From positions 1,550,001 through 1,614,000 of the forward strand of contig CP114120.1 of the NCBI GenBank assembly GCA_029959195.1: DNA of 64,000 nt, given 5' to 3'. The notes beneath the pieces were generated by a model, which worked only from the letters and a program-made list of their open reading frames with translations, was not told the DNA's origin and did no database searches. This DNA is from Dictyophora rubrovolvata. Lineage: Eukaryota; Basidiomycota; Agaricomycetes; Phallales; Phallaceae. Numbering within the stretch: position 1 is the first letter of the stretch; each line of letters opens with the position of its first letter. Positions 53,522-64,000 of the stretch are shown piece by piece. Made by a program: the position numbers and the translations under genes.

Positions 53522-54143
53522 TGTTATCGAAAAGAAAGAATCAAAGGAAAAAGACAGGTGAGACGGGTTGATTCTTTTTTATATTATATACTTATAGCTT
53601 ACCTAGCCTATAAGAAGATGCAATAACATTCGGCCTCAACAACGCGCGCATTAAGCGAAATTGACGTAAATTGATTCGGTTCGATAAGCATTTGAATGAT
53701 TTCGCAAAGAGGATCAAATAATAGGCGGAAATGAATTCAAATGCCACGCCGAATAATGTCAACGTCGCCACTTTTGCCTCGTCAGTTCTCAAGTCCGTCG
53801 GAGACAGAAGTGCGGCGAATCACCGCAGGCGTGGAGTTGAACGACCCAAAGAATTGTCGTCTACCAGTTATGCAGCAGATATATGTTTGGGTCGAATAAC
53901 ACTGGAGCACGCTTTAATCAGCTGTACCTTAATGTCTGGGATAATCAAGAAGTAAAGAAGGATGTTTTCTTTTCAATTGCTGAATTTAATATGCACGCCG
54001 CATATGGGCGTTCTGTCAATATGTCATTGCCAATATGTCATTAGATAGTATGTAATCAGAATGGCTGTTCTGATACCGGATGCTGTACCGACCCTGGTTT
54101 TTATCGAACGCGTGTTATACATAATATAAGAAAGAATTACATA
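53522..54143. other. Intergenic, no supported gene
   Basis: A 74-codon plus-strand frame (53731-53955) lies here but has no recognisable features. The rest is AT-rich, with a short tandem of CAATATGTCATT (54018-54045). Confidence 0.5.
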
Positions 54144-56410
54144 TCAAAGGCCGAGGAGATTTGGAATATACAGCCCATCCTGACATTTGAACCCGACATT
54201 TCCCGTAATCTACGCAACAAGAAGAAATAAAAAACGAGATCGAGACAGCCAATGGTACTCAAGTATTGGTAGCTTACCGCAGATGGGTCGCAAAGCACTC
54301 GCAAAGGAGCTCCTGTCTCGGTTCGTACACCGAGAAGATCTTTTGCTAACACATTGGTTGCCGTATCAGGGAACAAATCAAAGATAACGACTTCTTTCCC
54401 AGTTGCGTTCGGAACAGCGTACCAACAGGGATCGCTGATGCAGGACCCCTCGACGAAAGGAACACTAGCAAGAAAAAGCATCAATCTCGGTGACCAAGTT
54501 TTCCCTCGCGTTACCTACTCTTCCAGCGTTCCATAAAAGTTCTCAAACAAAAAGTTTTCAATATGGGTGCTGGTTGAATTAGCTGTTGGCGTAGTCGGAG
54601 CAGACACCTTGCTATCTCTCAGCAAATGTTAAGTTTCTTGAAGGTGTGTTGACGTACCTCTTGATCCACGTAACTGTACATCAAAAAAGAAGTTACTACA
54701 TAGTCTCCTTCTAAGGATATGAAACATACTTTTGAGTAACATATATCTAGGAGAAGGTCAATTATAGTTTATCCGAAACAAATACATATAAGTATCACAT
54801 TTACTTACCGGGAATGGCACGTTTATCAATTCAATGTTTCTCCAAGTAATGCTTTGATAAAAAAAGTTATGAGAATATATACAACTACGCATGTAAAAGC
54901 TACTAACTTGACAGCAGTTCCCTTTCCGTTCAACCAGCTCTTGAATCGTGCTCCGTATAACGAATTAACCTACAATATTAAATGATTATGATCGAAAAGA
55001 AGCAAGTTCTGGCTACCATTTTATTGTTTTCAATTCTTTGTACAGGTTAAGACAAAACATCAGAAACAGAGGCCACGGCTCCATTCTCTCCCAACGAGCC
55101 TATGGAAAGCCCATGTCCCCCTTCACCTGAAAACGATTGTTAGCTGTGAAGGGAAAAGTGAGGGATTTTTGGGGGCATACAGTGGTTATTTCTACATCAG
55201 GGGGGTTAAAGACATTATTAAATTGCCGACCACGTAGCACACTTACCTGAATACAATATTACTAGCGCCGCTTCCAATGGTCAGGCAATCATCGCCATTG
55301 ACTACATAGCTGTCTTCTACAAGTATTCGTTCCGATGGCACTGAAGCCTATCATGAAGAAAATGACGTGTAAATATATAGGATTGTAAGTGGGCCATATG
55401 ATTTACTATCACTATAACAATTGAGGTATTCTTAGTCTATTAAGCTGATAATAACAAAGGTACTTACGTATTGAAAGGGAACGCCTAGTGATCTCTTGAT
55501 CAGCAATCGCATTGAATTGGTGAGGGAATTATGCTGAACACGTACTGATGTGGAGGAATTTGCCAAAATCATGATGTTTGACGCAGTAATGTTCTTTCCT
55601 TCAAAACTCCAGTTCCATCCGATGGGCTTGAGAAAGAGAGAGAAAAAAGGCCATGGTAGTAGGCATAAACATTAGCAGCGGAAGGACCAGAAGGCTACCC
55701 TGTACAGTTTGATGTTCTTCGCGATCCCACCACCTTTACTTGTAAATTTCCAACCATGAGGACGATTTGTTTGTTGGACGGCATCCCACCACTAAAAGAG
55801 TTAAGACCATTCTCGGGGATCTAAGAAGAACATACTGCTTGACCATGAGCATCCACCCAGCCCCATGGCGGGTCTTCCGTGCTCTGTAGGGTAACATTTG
55901 TTCCAGATATGACGAACCTGAATGGTATCGTTAAACCATTGAAAGAAGTACAAGGGAAAAAAAGACGCACCAAGCACCAGAAAAAGACTTTCATAATATT
56001 GTTCAGCTGGCAATGTCTTTAGTAAAAGAAAGATGCAAGATGCTCACTGGATCGGCGACAAAATCTATCGCATAAAGTTGAGGTTAACTCTCAAGAAAAA
56101 AGTGACATACAAACTTGCCTTGAACCTGGGTTATGTTGTCTGGAAGAGTTATGTTTCCCTCAATGATGATATTGACGTTTTCCAAAGAGCCAAAATTCAA
56201 AGGAGAGAGAATATTGTATGTCTTGCCCTTCTCGAAAAGAATGGTTGAGTCGGTGCTAAAGTTAGCCAATGCGTTGCGTATGGCGATAGCATCATCCTGT
56301 CCATCTTGATGTGGAACAACAAAAGTCTTTGATTTAGTGCTGGCTGTCAACGTGTACGTGGCATGAGCGGCTAATATGACCAAAAGTTTGAGGAAGTTGG
56401 AGCGAAACAT
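54144..56410 (-). CDS. GH28 pectinase (exo-polygalacturonase-like), one catalytic motif degraded
   Basis: A gene of about 15 small exons. It starts MFRSNFLKLLVILAAHATYT, a signal peptide, so the product is secreted. The parallel beta-helix motifs of GH28 are visible: WGWVDAHGQAWWDAV, GWKFTSKGGGIAKNI, EDSYVVNGDDCLTIGSGASN with the DD pair, CEGGHGLSIGSLGENG with the catalytic His, SLYGARFKSWLNGKG with the Arg-x-Lys site, NITWRNIELINVPFPIYVT, and the C-terminal GLYIPNLLGL-stop. These enzymes cut galacturonan in plant cell walls. The expected first catalytic motif (NTDG) is missing: near 55320-55490 it is readable only in shifted frames. An 11-base exon (55181-55191) and a GC-AG intron (56065-56118) are needed for the model. 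The enzyme may be inactive or the gene in early decay. Confidence 0.82.
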
Positions 56411-56836
56411 GACGAGATTGAGCACTGTTTCGCAAATTCAGCCTGTCATTTTATAGTTTTGTTTCCGGATCGTAATGGTCATACGACGACGTCGCATGCA
56501 TTGCAGCGGACCGGAGACAGCCCTACCGAAATTATGGTGAATCCCAGGTTAAATCCGAGTTTGTCGAGCGGTCACGGGAGTGGCAGACGGGGACAGTTGA
56601 ACACTGATCTCAGAAGATGATAAGCACTAGTAGTAAGCGATAGACATTGCAAGTCAGGGCCATGTCTTTGTGAACGACAGATACCATGTGCAGCGAGACG
56701 GCGAGACTAAGAACGTGCGACGTGTTTGCTCTAATAGCCAAGGCAGCGGCAATTTTATACAGGGTGATTACAAAAAGTACAAATACACTAACAATTAGGG
56801 TAAAGGAAGAAAAAAAAAGGTACAAGTGCGAACCAT
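56411..56836. other. Intergenic, GH28 promoter and H4 3' flank
   Basis: About 430 bases. It contains the upstream region of the minus-strand pectinase gene. No coding exon was accepted. Confidence 0.5.
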
Positions 56837-57325
<489 letters not shown>

Positions 57326-57551
57326 TTTTGGATTTTAAAAAGAAGAGGGTAGTATGTAATAACAGAAGAGTATCGCGGAGGAGGAGCAGACGAGTGCAGT
57401 TGAGATGCAAGTTGGGAGTCAGGGGGCGTAGAGACGCGGTATTTAAATATGATTGGTGAGGAGGTCACGTGCCATTGAGCGCGTCTGACTGAACCTTATT
57501 TTACTTTCCAGACGCAAACAACGCAGACAAACAAACAGACAAACACGACGC
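57326..57551. promoter_or_regulatory. Bidirectional promoter of histone H4 and RIB7
   Basis: The 226 bases between the two divergent start codons hold an inverted CCAAT box (ATTGG, 57452-57456) and a CACGTG core (57466-57471). An ACAAACAGACAAAC-type repeat lies just before the RIB7 ATG. CCAAT boxes are common in fungal promoters. Shared control is inferred from the layout. Confidence 0.5.
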
Positions 57552-58491
57552 ATGGCATCTCGGCACGACAATCAATACATCGACTACTTTTCATCCTTTC
57601 TGTCCCTTCCACTCAGTCCTCCAAATGACAGTCGACCATTCGTCACTCTCACTTTTGCTCAATCTCTCGATGGCCGCATCGCCGGCAAGAATGGCAAACA
57701 GCTCATCCTCAGTGGCCATGAAAGCATGGTTATGACGCATTGGTGCGAGCAATCTGCTTTTTGTCCTGCTGTATCCAAGCAGTAAATAACATGTCTTTCA
57801 GTCTGAGGACCATACACGACGGAATCATGATAGGAATAGGTACAGCATTGAATGACGATCCTCAGCTCAATGGCAAGTTTGTTTTTTTCCATTGCTTGGG
57901 TTATTCTCACTCACTGTCGTTTAGTGCGACATCTGCCTCCAAGGGATGCCCCATACAGCCTGCCGCAGCCTATCATCATGGATACATCTCTCCGTTTTAG
58001 ACCAACCTGCAAGCTGTTGAAGAACTACAGACAAGGCACTGGCAAGCAGCCGTGGTTGGTTTGCTCGGATTCATTCACAGAGCAGATGCTGCAAAGACGC
58101 CAAGTACTGGAGGAGGCGGGTGCCAAGGTGATACCCATACCTGCGGTTGAGAACAGCAACAAACTACCCTTGGATGACGTCCTCGTTACTCTCCGTTCTT
58201 TGGGTGTTCAATCTCTTATGATCGAAGGTGGTCAGCGCATTATTTCATCCTTTCTCTCGGCCACCGGTAGCAGTCACTTGATAGATAGTCTCATAATCAC
58301 CGTTGCACCTACTTTCGTCGGCGAACAGGGTGTTAGTGCGCTATCAAACGAGACCACAAATGTATGATAATCCTTCACATGATGGATGGCCGCTGATGTC
58401 GTTGTTTTTTCAGATTCCCAAACTGGACCACGTTTCGTCGAGAGTATTTGGTCAGGACACCGTTGTCGCGTGTCGGATCGAGTCTTCTTAA
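57552..58491 (+). CDS. RIB7: 2,5-diamino-6-ribosylamino-pyrimidinone 5'-phosphate reductase (riboflavin synthesis)
   Basis: Four exons. It starts MASRHDNQYIDYFSSFLSLP and has the RibD C-terminal (dihydrofolate-reductase-like) fold: RPFVTLTFAQSLDGRIAG, LILSGHESMVMTH, LRTIHDGIMIGIGTALNDDP, VRHLPPRDAPYSLPQPIIMD, LGVQSLMIEGGQRIISSFL, IDSLIITVAPTFVG, and it ends CRIESS-stop. The reductase uses NADPH in the second step of fungal riboflavin synthesis, reducing the ribosyl side chain. Joining exons 2 and 3 in frame needs a GC-AG intron at 57873-57924 (gcaagt donor). The GT alternative two codons on gives the wrong frame. Its start is 226 bases from that of histone H4. Confidence 0.93.
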
Positions 58492-58765
58492 TCGTTGATT
58501 TACTGAGTTGTCAAAGTTGTAGATTTAGTCGTTTCTAAACAAGCGATGTATATCTGTGTAGTAGAAAATCGAGTTGATTGGTTTGTTCCAAATTAGATCA
58601 GCCTCTTTTGCTATGTTATCCATTTACTATGGCACGAGTAATAGCGAGTATGGAGCAAGTCCATATGTATATAATTACTATTGGTCGCGAATACCGCTTG
58701 TGGACGTGTTACGTGGACGCGTTGCAATATAAACGTGACAAGTTACCCGCTCCCCCAGTAGCAAG

Positions 58766-60490
58766 ATGTCTTCCCGACTCACATCTTCTGTAACGCAGTT
58801 TTCAGATTTTTATCTCGGACCGTCGAATAAATCATTCAAACATCAATACGCCAACATCTACTTCATCCGGTTGCGTCTTTTGAGAGAGCATGTCGAGAAA
58901 AATGCAACGCATCGCTGGCAGAACGTTAAAGGTGATCTTTTCCGCTGTAGCTGTCGTTGCTTTCTGTTGATATTGAATATCCGTTCGTTAAGGCGGTCCA
59001 GAAATGGTGCCTCGTGTGCTTGAGGTTAAAAAGGGCAAGCTATGTTGGATTGTTGGCACGACTTATATGGATATGTCGCTGAAACCTAACATATTGGACG
59101 ACGTAGGGAGGGATGTGGGTGGCCCGCTCGATACTTTTTTCGTTCTTTTTTACTAAAAGTTCCCCTTGTCTCAGTTTTCCATTCCACCACCTCCGCCACC
59201 GCCAAAGTATATCTCGATGAATGATATTATAGTATTAGAAGACGAGTCTGGACGAATAACATTAGTCGGAGACCGACTCAAACGGGAACAGTTCGTTACA
59301 GGCATCGTCATGGCCGTTCTTGGAATTGAAACCCTTGATGGCCAATTTGAAGTGGTCGACTTTTGCTTTGCGGGATTGGCACCTCAAAAGCCCCTTGATT
59401 TGCCTACTACTAGTGGTGACAACAGCATGGATGTCGATGGTAGGTAGCTATTCACTACACGTTTCTTCTTCCCTAACTGTGGTTTTATTCATTCAACAGA
59501 GCCTGGTTCTTGGATTGCTCTACTTTCTGGGCTAGAGCTCTCTTCGGTCGATCCAAAATCTTCAGAAACGGAATTATATCTTCAAATTATGGCTGAGAAT
59601 GTATTGGCGGAATCAGGAAATTCTGTCGATCAGGTTCTAAGCTCAGAAATTTCCCGTCTCATCCTTGTGGGCAACACCATTTCGGTAAAAACTCGTAACA
59701 ATAACAAACCAGTCAGTTCTCAATACTCTGCATAAATTCTAGCCTAATTCAAATGACAGCATTCATCAAGTTTTTCTTCCTCAGGGACTGATCACGGTAC
59801 ACTGGCAACTCCTCCAACGTCCACTGCCTCGAAACTTTTGCAGGAATTGGCTTTGGCGCTTCCAGTCCATATTCTGCCCGGCCCTTTGGATCCTAGTGGA
59901 AGTATTCTACCTCAACAGCCTTTACCGCGTGCCATGTTCGGCTCTGTACGGAAATATACAAATTTTTTGTGCGAAACAAATCCCACCTGGTTAGCAGTTG
60001 ATGGTCAAAAGTGAGGTTTTTAATATATGTTTTGTGTCTCTCAGCTGACCCTGTTCATAGAATGCTGATAACCTCCGGTCAAACACTGGACGATATGTTC
60101 AAATATGTCGATTCAAATGATCGTTTAACACTTGCGGTTAAAACTCTCGAATGGCGTCACATGGCTCCTACAGCACCAGATACTCTCTGGTGCTACCCCT
60201 ATCTATCTCAGGATCCATTCATAATGGATTCGATGCCAAGAGTATATATCATTGGCAATCAGCCATGCTTTGCTACAACTCTCGTTGAATCCAAAGTCTC
60301 TGATGATTCGCAGCTCCGAAAAAGAGATGGACAAGGGAACATATTGGGAACTGAACGCAAGTGTCGCGTTATCTTGTTACCCAAATTTTGCGAGACACCG
60401 CTCTTAGTATTGCTTCACACCAAATCATTGGAGTGTAAAACTATAAAGATAGATGTACACTCCACGTTATTGCCGAATAATAGAAACTAG
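58766..60490 (+). CDS. POL31: DNA polymerase delta small subunit (Pol31/POLD2)
   Basis: A multi-exon gene starting MSSRLTSSVTQFSDFYLGPS. The N-terminal OB-fold shows FKHQYANIYFIRLRLLREHV, MVPRVLEVKKGKLCWIVGTT, YMDMSLKPNILDDV, PPPPPPKYISMND and LEDESGRITLVGDRLK. The calcineurin-like but inactive phosphoesterase domain follows: WIALLSGLELSS, VHILPGPLDPSGSILPQQPL, NPTWLAVDGQ, MLITSGQTLDDMFKYV, LEWRHMAPTAPDTLWCYPY, DPFIMDSMPRVYIIGNQP. This order is diagnostic for POLD2/Cdc1. It links the catalytic subunit to Pol32 in the lagging-strand polymerase and also serves in polymerase zeta. The stop is at 60490. Confidence 0.93.
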
Positions 60491-60791
60491 AAACTAGAGA
60501 AACGAGTATAAAGCATGACGCGCTTAGTATAGCCTCAAACGAATAAAGAAAGTCAAGAATCAAACGCATCTTTCAAAGTATACTATAAAAACTTGAGATA
60601 GATAGCTACGTATACATATGAGAGTATGGGAATATAGTGTGAATTAGTTGAGAGAGCCGATGGACAATGAAAAAAAATCATAAAATTCGGTGCCAAACAA
60701 CAACGATTGAAATAGTGTTGAGCAACGATCCCCTTAGACGACCCACACGACGGAAATATAGTCGTGGAGTACCACTTGGCGAATATCACCA
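60491..60791. other. Intergenic, 3' flank of POL31
   Basis: About 300 AT-rich bases. No supported exon. A minus-strand reading ending ...DIRQVVLHDYISVVWVV-stop (60734-60840) looks protein-like but could not be joined to an upstream exon with confidence. Confidence 0.4.
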
Positions 60792-61138
60792 TTAAAGAAG
60801 CGGCGAGTTGAACGTGGAGTAGATGAATGAAGCGTCTTCATGTCAGGCATTAATCTTTCGGAGAATGAAGATGAGATTTTCGTCAATAACGCACTTTACT
60901 GTGCGGGTCTGCGCTGGTGACAACAGCATAGTGCTCCTCGCCCTGTCCATTCGAGTAGTGATCACTGATACACAGTTCATATACTCGAGCAACTAAATGA
61001 ACTATTCTTCCCCGCTTGGGTGGGATAGTGAAAATGCCAGTTTGTCCTCCGTATAATTGTCTTTGAATAAGAATATATGTCCAGAATAACTAGATCATCA
61101 GGACCAGGCTCAGAGTTTGCTTTGGGTAGCGTCGCCAT
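60792..61138 (-). CDS. Possible small protein, splicing unresolved
   Basis: A minus-strand model with three exons begins MATLPKANSEPG, splices over 58 bases to QTGIFTIPPKRGRIVHLVAR and VYELCISDHYSNGQGEEHYA, then ends NASFIYSTFNSPLL-stop. The middle exon looks coding, with a mixed hydrophobic and charged composition and no stops. Other readings are possible: an upstream ATG at 61245 opens MACAEPSRVTPARRPITG, and a shifted frame gives KCVIDENLIFILRKINA. No family is recognised. If real, it is divergent from the Pol III subunit gene and shares its promoter. Confidence 0.3.
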
Positions 61139-61295
61139 TGATGACTGAAATAGGGTAGAATAGGCAGCAATTCCGCAGGGAGACGAACAAGGCCGGTGAT
61201 AGGTCTGCGAGCTGGTGTCACACGGCTCGGTTCTGCGCATGCCATATCGTTCGTGAAGCTGTTAACTTATACTTGCCCTATGTAAATCGGTGTCA

Positions 61296-62250
61296 ATGGA
61301 GGTCCGTATTTTTGTCAAGTTCTCTCCGTTCCTGAACCAGAGACATCTCTCCATATCAGGTCGTAAATCCCCGTGCGCATTTGCTTTCAAACTTCGAAGT
61401 TCTGGCATTACTCCGTGAACTCGAACAGGAACAGTTAACTGAAACCAGAGCAGCACTTGCCGCACAAAAAGAAAAGGAAACAACTCTCCAGAACGGCAAC
61501 AATGGTCGAAGTAGTAATCCGGAGCTCAGCACCTTTGTTTCTCATCAGCCACCCATACCTGAAGTTTGTGAAAACTTGCGAACTGTTGAATTTGAGGTAT
61601 GTCGTTTTAAGCTAAAGGTCTTTTGATCAACGGTGTATTCATTTTTTATTTTTTTATTTTGCTGACTTGACTCTATTTTGACAGGCGATTGCACATCTCA
61701 CAGCTCCTTTCCAGCCCACCGCGCGCCAAAGTGCCAGTGGCATCACTTCGCTCACGAGGAGCTTACGGAAATATGACCTTACCAAGGCTGAAAAACTCCA
61801 GATTGTGAATCTTGCGCCTCTCCAGGCGGTGGAATTGTATGTTGTACGTGAAATATCCCTCGTTTATTACAACGTTCCTTTCGTTTTGATCCAGCCCCGC
61901 GTTTACATATAAATAGATAGTGGAAGAACTCGAAGATCGACTGAGCAATACGATGGATGAAATATTAAACTTGGTCAGAGACTCTTTGACAGAAACGCCC
62001 GGAGGCCAGAGTATGTTTCTCGAATGTAAAACTGAATATTTCTCTTAAACATTTTAAAGACGGGATCGAAGAATTTGTACCCGACGTCGAACATTCCGAG
62101 CAAAGTCTTATGCCCCGCATAGAAGCAGAACCCGAACAGGACCAAGACGAAGTGGAAGAGGAGCAAATGGGATGGGACGACGACGATGGCTTTGTAGATG
62201 ATGAAGGTGGATTCGAGGGCGATTTAGAAGTAGGGGATGACGCCGACTAA
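61296..62250 (+). CDS. RPC17: RNA polymerase III subunit Rpc17 (Rpb4/CGRP-RCP-like)
   Basis: There are five exons (61296-61301, 61360-61596, 61685-61843, 61917-62010, 62060-62250), 687 bases, 228 residues. The first coding exon is just ATGGAG. The fold begins MEVVNPRAHLLSNFEVLALL and continues RELEQEQLTETRAAL. It then has AIAHLTAPFQPTARQSASGI, LRKYDLTKAEKLQIVNLAPL, QAVELYVIVEELEDRLS, the HRDC-like Rpb4 region. A strongly acidic tail ends the protein (EEEQMGWDDDDGFVDDEGGF...). It pairs with Rpc25 as the Pol III stalk used in initiation. The acidic tail makes it longer than the usual 140-160 residues of the family. Confidence 0.88.
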
Positions 62251-62646
62251 GACAAGTTCAATGTATATGTATGCTGGTGGAGAACTGGGGGGGGAAGTCT
62301 AAAAATTTGCATCAATTCAAGTCCTTGGCTTAGAGTACTGAAGCATTTGTATCGCGCATATATCGTTAAGTACAGGTATGTTTTTTTGCCTACCGCCGTC
62401 GCTATACTGGCGTTGGTTCATTGTCACTACCATATAATGTGGGACCCGACAGAGATGGCGAAGTAGGACTATAGTTTATTTATGAGGTAGTACAGTACAT
62501 TTAATTTCATTGTATGTATAACAACTAGACAACAGGAGGCAAACAAGTAGATTTGACAAAATTATTCGATGAACTACAGACAGTAAGGCTACTCAACAAT
62601 AGTAGAACTTTGGAAGAGCATTTCTTTGACGTCATTGAACGAATAT
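62251..62646. other. Intergenic between convergent genes
   Basis: The shared 3' region of RPC17 (plus) and the 62647-63403 gene (minus). It has a short G run at 62286-62295. No supported gene. Confidence 0.5.
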
Positions 62647-63403
62647 TCAACCACATCCCTGCAGCGAAACCTCATATGATTCAATTGACGGAGTTGCCGC
62701 GGAGTAGTTCGCGCCAATAACCTTGTAGCATTCGCAGTTGTTTGGGTCCCAAAGAATCTGATGATGAAGCTTGGAAAAATTCTCGAGATATTCGTCAACT
62801 TGTTCATGTTTAAGTTGTATTACGAGCTGCGCATCTGGGCTGGCCGGCAAGAGAACTGGGAGTCGTTGGACGGTGAGGTGGGCTTGTTGCCCGATAATCG
62901 CGTCCCTGTCGGTTGGATTGCTAGAACGGAATTTGTACAGACAGGTCAAAGATACTTAGTGAATGCGTTGTATGTACGGCATCAGTTCTCTTGTGGCTTT
63001 TCCCATTTTTATATCAACTTCCCACTTGGCTCGTTCTGGGAGATAAGCATATTCACAAACGTTGACCACCTAAACCCGTTGCCACTAATGCACTATATAT
63101 GTGTCTGGAAGATGATGAACAATGGGATAAATCAAGGAAGGAAATGTCTTACTCGTAAGGAGTTCGTGCATTTGCGGTGAGTGCGGGCTCGAATATCTTG
63201 TAGTACTCTTCCATGTTTGTGCCCCTGGGAGGATAGATTATTTCTCGACCAGTCTTCGCCGTGAGAGCTTCAGAGGCTTCATGGTGAACCCGCCCCAAAA
63301 CTTTGCGTCCTTCAAGACGAACCGCATCGACATGTTCTTCAGCCAAAAGGATAAGGCGGGTCTTCCGTTTGAAGATTGAATCGACCAAACAATGCGGACA
63401 CAT
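62647..63403 (-). CDS. Conserved-looking 201-residue protein of unknown function
   Basis: There are four exons (63153-63403, 63070-63092, 62978-63035, 62647-62920), 606 bases, 201 residues. It starts MCPHCLVDSIFKRKTRLILL and continues AEEHVDAVRLEGRKVLGRVH, HEASEALTAKTGREIIYPPR, GTNMEEYYKIFEPALTANAR, then GLERAKWEVDIKMGKATREL. A compact second half follows (LTVQRLPVLLPASPDAQLVI, LWDPNNCECYKVIGANYSAA). It ends SLQGCG-stop. All exons join in one frame with standard introns, and the composition is that of a folded soluble protein. I do not recognise the family. The ATG lies within an inverted-repeat arm, so a further upstream exon cannot be ruled out. Confidence 0.65.
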
Positions 63404-63430
63404 AATGCGTAAACAAAACGCGTCACGCGA
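63383..63430 (-). repeat. Inverted repeat, left arm (48 bases)
   Basis: Read on the minus strand, these 48 bases match 63628-63675 on the plus strand with three mismatches. The arm spans the ATG of the minus-strand gene and contains ACGCGT, the MCB core bound by the MBF cell-cycle factor. Confidence 0.9.
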
Positions 63431-63627
63431 AAAGCACCAATCAGTCAAATCAAGTTGGTAGTTAGATGTATAGGGAGTTGGAATGCTGAGAGAAAACTAC
63501 ACAAATACTTATCGGGCAAAATCTCGCGATTTTTGATGATTATAGCAGTGGGGATAACTTCGTCGTCCAATCGAATCAAGCCTGGCTAATTACGACATCC
63601 TGCTTACCAATCCAACGTCTTACGGCC

Positions 63628-63675
63628 TCGCGTGACGCGTTATGTTTACGCGTTGTGTGTCCGCATTGTTTGGTC
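63628..63675 (+). repeat. Inverted repeat, right arm (48 bases)
   Basis: The partner of 63383-63430. It ends 25 bases before the start codon of the plus-strand gene and also contains ACGCGT. The position matching the minus-gene ATG reads GTG here. Confidence 0.9.
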
Positions 63676-63700
63676 TATTGTCAATTCTCTCAACATAGTC

Positions 63701-64000
63701 ATGCCTCCCCGTCGGTCTACGCGTGCATCGGCGACTCCCATATCAGATTCAGAAAATGATGAAAATATAGAGCCAGTGAAGAAACAGACTCGGACTCGAC
63801 CTATGTCAAAACGCAAGCGAGAAGCGACCATTAAAGAGGAGGAGGAAGAGGAAGAATTTACCCAGCTCCGTCGAAATCATACTGTTCAAGTAAACCCGGT
63901 CTTAGCAGTAAATACCTCAAAACAGAACGCGCGTATACCATCTCTGTCCCCGTCACCGAGTATATCAGGGCTTGGAGGAGAACCGCCCTCGAAAAAGCCC
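63701..64000 (+). CDS. N-terminus of a nuclear-looking protein, cut by the window edge
   Basis: One hundred codons are open from 63701 to the end of the window. The start MPPRRSTRASATPISDSEND is followed by basic (RTRPMSKRKREA) and acidic (IKEEEEEEEF) patches and SPSPSISGLGGEPPSKKP. The bipartite basic stretch suggests a nuclear protein. Such N-terminal tails occur in condensin and chromatin proteins of basidiomycetes, but nothing here identifies the family. The gene continues beyond the window. Confidence 0.6.
   Translation, partial: MPPRRSTRASATPISDSENDENIEPVKKQTRTRPMSKRKREATIKEEEEEEEFTQLRRNHTVQVNPVLAVNTSKQNARIPSLSPSPSISGLGGEPPSKKP

Noticed and set aside
53731-53955. 74-codon plus-strand frame
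   Set aside because: No features beyond an ATG and an open frame.

Overview
This window is eukaryotic nuclear DNA from a filamentous fungus, most likely a basidiomycete of the Agaricomycotina. Genes are packed closely on both strands. Almost every gene is cut by introns of about 45-65 bases with GT..AG ends, and the gene set mixes conserved single-copy fungal genes with fast-evolving secreted or disordered proteins. Exon structures were worked out by hand from reading frame, splice signals and remembered family motifs. No database search was run, so names rest on motif recognition. I saw no transposon, LTR element, virus-derived gene, rRNA or tRNA.

Layout. 0-7.4 kb is the accessory end. It holds the tail of a decaying ARL8-like GTPase, a C2-domain protein, a secreted repeat protein (3099-4625, minus) and a short-chain dehydrogenase. 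The repeat protein is built from 13 small exons, most of which encode one copy of a 20-22 residue unit full of Arg-Arg pairs. 8-20 kb holds an Nbr1-type selective autophagy receptor, ISC1, methionine aminopeptidase 2 and the splicing helicase Prp22. 20-32 kb holds a disordered membrane protein, SNF1, aminodeoxychorismate synthase and a Puf RNA-binding protein. 32-43 kb holds SYO1, a DEVH-box helicase, NXT1 and SHO1. 43-50 kb holds two fast-evolving membrane proteins; the second carries PPxY and PSAP motifs. 50-57 kb is looser, with a 67-residue protein, a sulfotransferase-fold protein and a GH28 pectinase whose first catalytic motif looks eroded. 57-64 kb is dense housekeeping: histone H4, RIB7, the DNA polymerase delta small subunit, the RNA polymerase III subunit Rpc17, an unknown 201-residue protein, and the start of an acidic/basic protein cut by the window edge.

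How the parts fit. Most genes are independent housekeeping functions: splicing, 60S ribosomal protein import, mRNA export, folate and riboflavin synthesis, energy and osmotic signalling, replication and Pol III transcription. Two point to protein sorting and degradation: the Nbr1 receptor and the PPxY/PSAP membrane protein.

The most novel item is the 3.1-4.6 kb secreted protein. It looks like a Kex2-processed repeat proprotein (a possible peptide precursor) that grew by tandem duplication of a whole exon-plus-intron unit. Other points of interest are four exons of 10-12 bases, two GC-AG introns, and a 48-base inverted repeat in the divergent promoter at 63.4-63.7 kb.
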